From positions 62,001-126,000 of the forward strand of contig CACZZZ010000008.1 in the NCBI GenBank assembly GCA_902785825.1: DNA of 64,000 nt, in the 5' to 3' direction. The position numbers and the translations under genes were made by a program. Under the pieces are notes generated by a model that saw only the letters and a program-made list of their open reading frames with translations, made no database searches and was not told the origin of the DNA. This DNA is from an uncultured Bacteroidia bacterium (GTDB lineage: Bacteria; Bacteroidota; Bacteroidia; Bacteroidales; UBA932). Shown here one piece after another: positions 59,058 through 64,000 of the stretch. The number at the start of each line of letters is the position of its first letter. Position 1 is the stretch's first letter.

Positions 59058-61100
59058 TCAATTAGTTCTGGTGGGATAGACCACTCTTTCGTGGTAGATT
59101 TGGGAAAGATATCCCTTCAGGACTTCCTTGATCGTGTTAAGCTGGCGGATAGACACATCAGCATCATCCAGCTGGCCAATTATGATCTTGCCCTCGACGA
59201 TGTTCTCCACGAACTCGGAGAATGTCTCTGGCGAATTGTCTTTCAAGGTGCGCGCCGCGGCCTCGATGCTGTCGCAAAGCATAAGGATGACCTGCTCCTT
59301 GGTGCGAGGTTTCATACCCTTGTAGAAGAAGCAGTCGGCGTCAGAGGGATCGCCTCCCTCATTGAGGTATTTATTATAGAAATACCGGGTGTTTGAGGTA
59401 CCGTGGTGGGTACGAATGAAATCGATGATGAGCTCCGGAAGATTGTGCTCCCTGGCAAGCTCAACACCATCAGGGACATGCTTGATAATGGCCTCGGCGC
59501 TTTCTTTGGGCGACAGGCCGTCATGGTAATGAGGCCCGTTACCGGAGAGGCTGTCATTCTCGATAAAGCATGTCGGGTTCAGCATCTTTCCGATATCGTG
59601 GTACAGCGCTCCAGCACGAACCAGGAGCGAGTTCGCATCGATAGCCCTCGCGGCGGCATCAGCCATATTCATGACCTGCAATGAGTGCTGGAATGTGCCG
59701 GGGGCCTTCCTCTCAAGTTCCCTAAGAAGAGGATTGTTAGTGTCGCAAAGCTCACGCAGGCGCGAATTGGACACGAGGCCGAACATCTTCTCGAAGAGAT
59801 AGATCAAAGGGTAACCGGCGACATTGAGCATTGAGCCTATGAACATGAAGAGGACAGCCTGATAAGGGTCGTCACTGATCATCCCGATAAAGCGGAAGGC
59901 GAAATACGTGGCCAGCAGGCTGATAAAAACAATCGCGGCGGTGATAAACTGCTGCCAGCCCTGGTTGAAAAACTTGAAAGCGAATACCGCGACCACGCTC
60001 GCCACCGTGAACATCACATAAAGCGGGACGCCATTGGACGGGAATATCAGCAGAGGCATGAACGAGACGACGCAAATCGGCAGGTTCATCTTGTTCTTGA
60101 AGAACGCCTCCAGATACAGAGCCGTGAGGGTAAACGGCACCATGTACATGAATTTCGGAGCGAACTTATTGACTATCATTGTAGTCAAGACCGCTATCAG
60201 AAAGACAAGGACAAGATACCAGAACCTCCTTGTGTCGCTGAATATCCTCTTGTTGAGGAAATAGATGACAAGGAAGAAAAGGATGGTCAACACAAGGGCA
60301 AGCAAGGCATTCCCGAGCCAGAAAAGGATCTTGGGGCCTCCGTAGCCCATGTTATTCTCATACTCAACCTTGTACGAATCAAGCATCTGGGCTATTTCCG
60401 CAGTGACTATCTCACCTTCAGAGACAATCAGCTGACCGGCGCTCACAAAGCCTTGCGTGGTCGAGAGCCGGGGTGAAGACTCGGAATTCACCAGGTCTGT
60501 AGTCCTTGAATCGAACTCCAGATTGGGAGTTATCAGCTCATAGACGCCGTGGGCTCTCAAAACGGAGTCAACATTGAACTTCGTATGCTTGGCAGAGACC
60601 TCTGAGAGCATCCTGGTCCTGGCATCCGACTCTTTATAAACTTCGGAAGCGGGCCTTTTCGAGGCTCTTTTATCCTTCTGGATATACACCACGGCAGTGC
60701 TGGGATCCTCACCTTTGTCCAATTTAACCCCTTCGTCAGTGACCACTCCGTGGGAGTAGATATTCTCAAGGGATGAGATTACCTGAGGCCGGATGGAGGA
60801 ATAGCCTCCAAGATCGATCGAACCAGCGGCTTTCAAGCTGTTATCGACAACATCATGCCGGTAGCGGTAGTAAGGTATCACCACCGACTTGTTCTTGCTC
60901 CTCTCTTCCCGGATCTGCTCATCGCTCTTCAGGATAGGGAAATCAAACTGCGCCAGAAGCGTCTCATGAGTCCAAGGCGATCCCTTCCTGTAGTCATAAG
61001 CGAACTTCGCGCTCCTCGGGAAAACCAGCGTGAGAATCACGAAGATCAAAACCAGCGGGACAATCACCCTATAGTTAATTTTCACTTCCGGCTTGTTCAT
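59058..61100 (-). CDS. 7TMR-HDED / HD-domain phosphodiesterase (PgpH-like)
   Basis: 680 residues. N-terminal TM (about 10-28), an extracytoplasmic 7TMR-HDED region (about 30-260, ending with EGEIVTAEIAQMLDSYKVEYE), a seven-TM bundle (about 265-455), and a C-terminal HD domain with SLQVMNMADAAARAIDA, GALYHDIGKMLNPTCFIEN (HD) and IDFIRTHHGTSNTRYFY (HH). Family members such as PgpH hydrolyse the second messenger c-di-AMP; that activity here is inferred. 7 nt downstream of the SDR gene and 30 nt upstream of tig. Confidence 0.92.
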   Translation of the reverse strand: MNKPEVKINYRVIVPLVLIFVILTLVFPRSAKFAYDYRKGSPWTHETLLAQFDFPILKSDEQIREERSKNKSVVIPYYRYRHDVVDNSLKAAGSIDLGGYSSIRPQVISSLENIYSHGVVTDEGVKLDKGEDPSTAVVYIQKDKRASKRPASEVYKESDARTRMLSEVSAKHTKFNVDSVLRAHGVYELITPNLEFDSRTTDLVNSESSPRLSTTQGFVSAGQLIVSEGEIVTAEIAQMLDSYKVEYENNMGYGGPKILFWLGNALLALVLTILFFLVIYFLNKRIFSDTRRFWYLVLVFLIAVLTTMIVNKFAPKFMYMVPFTLTALYLEAFFKNKMNLPICVVSFMPLLIFPSNGVPLYVMFTVASVVAVFAFKFFNQGWQQFITAAIVFISLLATYFAFRFIGMISDDPYQAVLFMFIGSMLNVAGYPLIYLFEKMFGLVSNSRLRELCDTNNPLLRELERKAPGTFQHSLQVMNMADAAARAIDANSLLVRAGALYHDIGKMLNPTCFIENDSLSGNGPHYHDGLSPKESAEAIIKHVPDGVELAREHNLPELIIDFIRTHHGTSNTRYFYNKYLNEGGDPSDADCFFYKGMKPRTKEQVILMLCDSIEAAARTLKDNSPETFSEFVENIVEGKIIIGQLDDADVSIRQLNTIKEVLKGYLSQIYHERVVYPTRTN

Positions 61101-61107
61101 ATCTTCT

Positions 61108-61929
61108 CTATTTGAAAGGACTGCCCGCCTCCTTGGCGATATATCCGTATGTCAGTTTATCAGTCAACCGGGGGAAAAGGTTATGAGCCAGCACAGTAGC
61201 CTTTCCGAGTCCTGTCAAGACCACTTGAGACTTTCTCTTTTCCAAGCCCTTCGCGAGATGGAGGGCGCAATCCTCAGCGCTCATCAGCTTCTCCTCTTTC
61301 AGCGGAGTCTCACCCTGCGGGGAGCCGTCGGCCGTCAGAGCGGCCTTACGCACATTCGACTCGGTGTAGCCAGGAGCGAACACCAACACGTTGAGCCCAT
61401 CCTTAAGATGCTCAATACGAATCGTGTCGAGGAAGCCGCGAACCGCGTATTTGGATGCGGAATACCCTGTCCTGGCCGGGAGAGCCGAGAACCCGGCAAT
61501 GGAGATTACCCCCACAACCTGGCCCTTGGTCTCGAGCAGATACGGCAAAGCGTACTTGGTACACTGGACCGTACCCCAGAAGTTGACATCCATAAGGGAG
61601 CGGATCACACTCAGATCAAGATCCTTGAACATGGCCCTCATGGAGATACCGGCGTTATTCACGAGAATGTCGATCCGTCCGAACTTCTTGACCGTCTCCT
61701 CAACAAGGATCCGGCAGTCGTCCTCCTTTGTCACATCGGTCTTGACGCACAGTACCCGATCGGGATCCGGACAAACGGTGGGAGCTAGTTCCAGAAGCTT
61801 GTCATAAGACCTTGCGGCCATCACGACCTTGGCCCCACGGGACGCGAACAAGCGGGCGGAAGCCAACCCGATTCCCGAGCTGGCTCCCGTCACGATAATG
61901 ACCTTGTCGTTAAAGTATTCCTTATTCAT
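61108..61929 (-). CDS. Short-chain dehydrogenase/reductase next to spt
   Basis: 273 residues. Rossmann fold: VIIVTGASSGIGLASARLFA (TGxxxGIG), VKTDVTKEDD, ILVNNAGISMRAM (NNAG), catalytic Ser in VGVISIAGFSALPARTGYSASKYAVRGFLD with YxxxK. SDR classical type. The spacing from spt is 37 nt and both are on the same strand. This raises the possibility that it reduces 3-ketosphinganine, the product of Spt, but general SDR sequence features do not prove it. An acyl-carrier or other ketone substrate is also possible. Confidence 0.88.
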   Translation of the reverse strand: MNKEYFNDKVIIVTGASSGIGLASARLFASRGAKVVMAARSYDKLLELAPTVCPDPDRVLCVKTDVTKEDDCRILVEETVKKFGRIDILVNNAGISMRAMFKDLDLSVIRSLMDVNFWGTVQCTKYALPYLLETKGQVVGVISIAGFSALPARTGYSASKYAVRGFLDTIRIEHLKDGLNVLVFAPGYTESNVRKAALTADGSPQGETPLKEEKLMSAEDCALHLAKGLEKRKSQVVLTGLGKATVLAHNLFPRLTDKLTYGYIAKEAGSPFK

Positions 61930-61938
61930 TGATTATAA

Positions 61939-61963
61939 GATTCTTCGCTTTGCTCAGAATGAC
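61939..61963. repeat. Dispersed palindromic element between SDR and spt
   Basis: GATTCTTCGCTTTGCTCAGA followed by ATGAC, matching 11842-11866 at 22 of 25 positions. Stem ATTCT/AGAAT; two of the three differences are paired changes preserving the stem. It ends 3 nt before the spt stop. Confidence 0.75.
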
Positions 61964-61966
61964 AGG

Positions 61967-63232
61967 CTATTTCACTGTCATGGCGGCTATGTCGTCTCCG
62001 TCATACAGGCCTGCATCGAGTTTGGCCTTGATCTCCTTGAAGGTCTTGAGAGTATATTCAACATCTTCCATGGTGTGGGCCGCGGTGCAGACAATACGGA
62101 ATATGATCATGCCCTTCGGGATGACGGGATAGATAACCATCGAGCAGAAGATGCGGTAGTTCTCACGGAGATCCTTCGCCATCTTCGTGGCCTGGGCGAT
62201 TCCTCCCTTGATGTGGACGGGAGTGACACAAGCCTGGGCCTCACCGATGTCGAAACCTTCAGCCTTGAATCCTTCCTGAATAGCTCTCGTGACCTTCCAG
62301 CACTTGGCTCTGAGCTCGTCACCTTCCGGAGAATCAATGATTTCCATCCTCTTGATGTTACCCAGGACAAAAGGCATAGGAAGAGACTTCGCATACATCT
62401 GGGAACGCATATTGGCCCTCAGGAAATTGATGATGGCGTGGGGACCGGCGACAAAACCTCCGATCGAGGCCATGCTCTTCGCGAAAGCGCCGATGTAAAG
62501 GTCAATCTCATCCATAACACCGAAATGCTCTGAGGTTCCCCTACCGTGAGGACCGAGCAGACCGAATCCATGAGCATCGTCGATAAGGATGCGGAAAGGA
62601 TATTTCTTCTTGAGAGCGACGATCTCATCCAGCTTTCCGAGCGCTCCGGTCATGCCGTAAACACCCTCGGTGATAAGCAGGACACCTCCACCGTTCTCAT
62701 CAGCTTCCTTACAAGCGCGGGCAAGAACCTTCTCGCAATCCTCCATGTTGTTGTGGCGGTACTTGTATTTGCTGCCGATATGGAGACGGATACCGTCAAG
62801 AAGGCAAGCGTGGCACTCGGCGTCATAGACGATGACATCGTGACGGCCTGTCAAGGCATCAATCGTGGAGACGATACCCTGGTAGCCGAAATTGTAAAGG
62901 AACGCGTCCTCCTTCTTCTCGAAATCGGCGAATATCTTCTCCAGTTTCTCGTGATAACGGGTGTGGCCGGACATCATTCTGGCTCCCATAGGATAAGCCA
63001 GTCCCCAGTCTGCCGCCGCCTGGGCGTCCGCCTTGCGGACCTCCGGATGGTTGGCGAGTCCAAGATAGTTGTTAAGGGACCAGTTCAAGACGGGAATACC
63101 GTTGAAGGTCATGTGAGGGCCAAGCTCGCCCTCGAGCCTCGGGTACATGTAATAGCCGAAACCTTGCTCAAAGTACTGCCCTATAGGGCCGCCGGAATCT
63201 TTTTCGATCCTGTCAAAAATATCGCTGTACAT
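61967..63232 (-). CDS. spt: Serine palmitoyltransferase
   Basis: 421 residues, PLP-dependent alpha-oxoamine synthase condensing serine with an acyl-CoA or acyl-ACP for sphingolipid synthesis, a Bacteroidota hallmark. The opening IEKDSGGPIGQYFEQGFGYY and GIPVLNWSLNNYLGLANHPEV closely match bacteroidal Spt. Active-site Asp and His in ILIDDAHGFGLLGPHG, PLP-binding Lys in GAFAKSMASIGGFV, and GHTRYHEKLE are visible. The gene follows gyrB in this window with a 33-nt gap. Confidence 0.94.
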   Translation of the reverse strand: MYSDIFDRIEKDSGGPIGQYFEQGFGYYMYPRLEGELGPHMTFNGIPVLNWSLNNYLGLANHPEVRKADAQAAADWGLAYPMGARMMSGHTRYHEKLEKIFADFEKKEDAFLYNFGYQGIVSTIDALTGRHDVIVYDAECHACLLDGIRLHIGSKYKYRHNNMEDCEKVLARACKEADENGGGVLLITEGVYGMTGALGKLDEIVALKKKYPFRILIDDAHGFGLLGPHGRGTSEHFGVMDEIDLYIGAFAKSMASIGGFVAGPHAIINFLRANMRSQMYAKSLPMPFVLGNIKRMEIIDSPEGDELRAKCWKVTRAIQEGFKAEGFDIGEAQACVTPVHIKGGIAQATKMAKDLRENYRIFCSMVIYPVIPKGMIIFRIVCTAAHTMEDVEYTLKTFKEIKAKLDAGLYDGDDIAAMTVK

Positions 63233-63265
63233 ACTAAAGTGTTTATATTCAGATTAATAATTAAA

Positions 63266-64000
<735 letters not shown>

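Overview
The window looks like a chromosomal segment of a Bacteroidota (Bacteroidales-type) bacterium. Support comes from serine palmitoyltransferase, a split 5'-nucleotidase, GH97 and DUF4838-type secreted proteins, a LytS/LytTR pair, a tmRNA tag ending NNNYALAA, several TAnnTTTG-type -7 promoter boxes, near-leaderless starts and no obvious Shine-Dalgarno use. Most genes are moderately GC-rich and lie on the minus strand in short operons with 1-11 nt overlaps.

Layout. 1-4.2 kb: 5'-truncated ZIP metal transporter, a secreted beta-helix protein with a phage-tail-like C-terminus, SRP RNA, cytidine deaminase, and an unusually long MnmA. 4.2-9.9 kb: an AT-richer accessory island with a hicAB toxin-antitoxin pair and a tightly packed five-gene operon, hxsA-hxsD-hxsB-hxsC followed by a voltage-gated-type K+ channel gene. 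9.9-30 kb: housekeeping and carbohydrate genes (phosphohexomutase, THUMP-like methyltransferase, DPP-IV, RecD-like helicase, TrkH, DUF4838 lipoprotein, AGE epimerase, RmuC, YicC, SGNH hydrolase, Bcp, GH97, GlnRS, LolE-like permease). 30-44 kb: GH2, split 5'-nucleotidase, NatAB-like exporter, HolA, Hpf, XerC (with a tandem duplication), a large beta-helix protein, CCA transferase, an HsdR_N-like protein, TcdA and tmRNA. 44.2-47.5 kb: a barrel protein, LytS/LytTR genes and a lipoprotein, flanked by 40-bp inverted repeats. 47.6-51.6 kb: flavodoxin lipoprotein, M20 dipeptidase, PyrF, dicarboxylate symporter. 51.6-54.6 kb: a type II restriction-modification cassette (Vsr, endonuclease, C5 methyltransferase). 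54.6-64 kb: GH43, a 119-bp MITE-like element, clpX, clpP, tig, a PgpH-like HD protein, an SDR, Spt and the 3' part of gyrB.

The most notable system is the His-Xaa-Ser (Hxs) cassette. Two radical-SAM enzymes (HxsB, HxsC) and a small partner (HxsD) presumably modify the H-x-S-rich HxsA, which also carries two peptidoglycan-binding-like repeats. The product of Hxs systems is unknown to me. Here an ion channel gene follows hxsC after one base, which suggests the two act together.

A second theme is small palindromic DNA. One dispersed palindrome family is embedded in frame in mnmA and in a methyltransferase gene and sits once between genes. A 119-bp element with perfect 25-bp terminal inverted repeats supplies the clpX stop codon and the 5' end of the GH43 reading frame. 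No rRNA, tRNA, CRISPR array or insertion sequence was seen.
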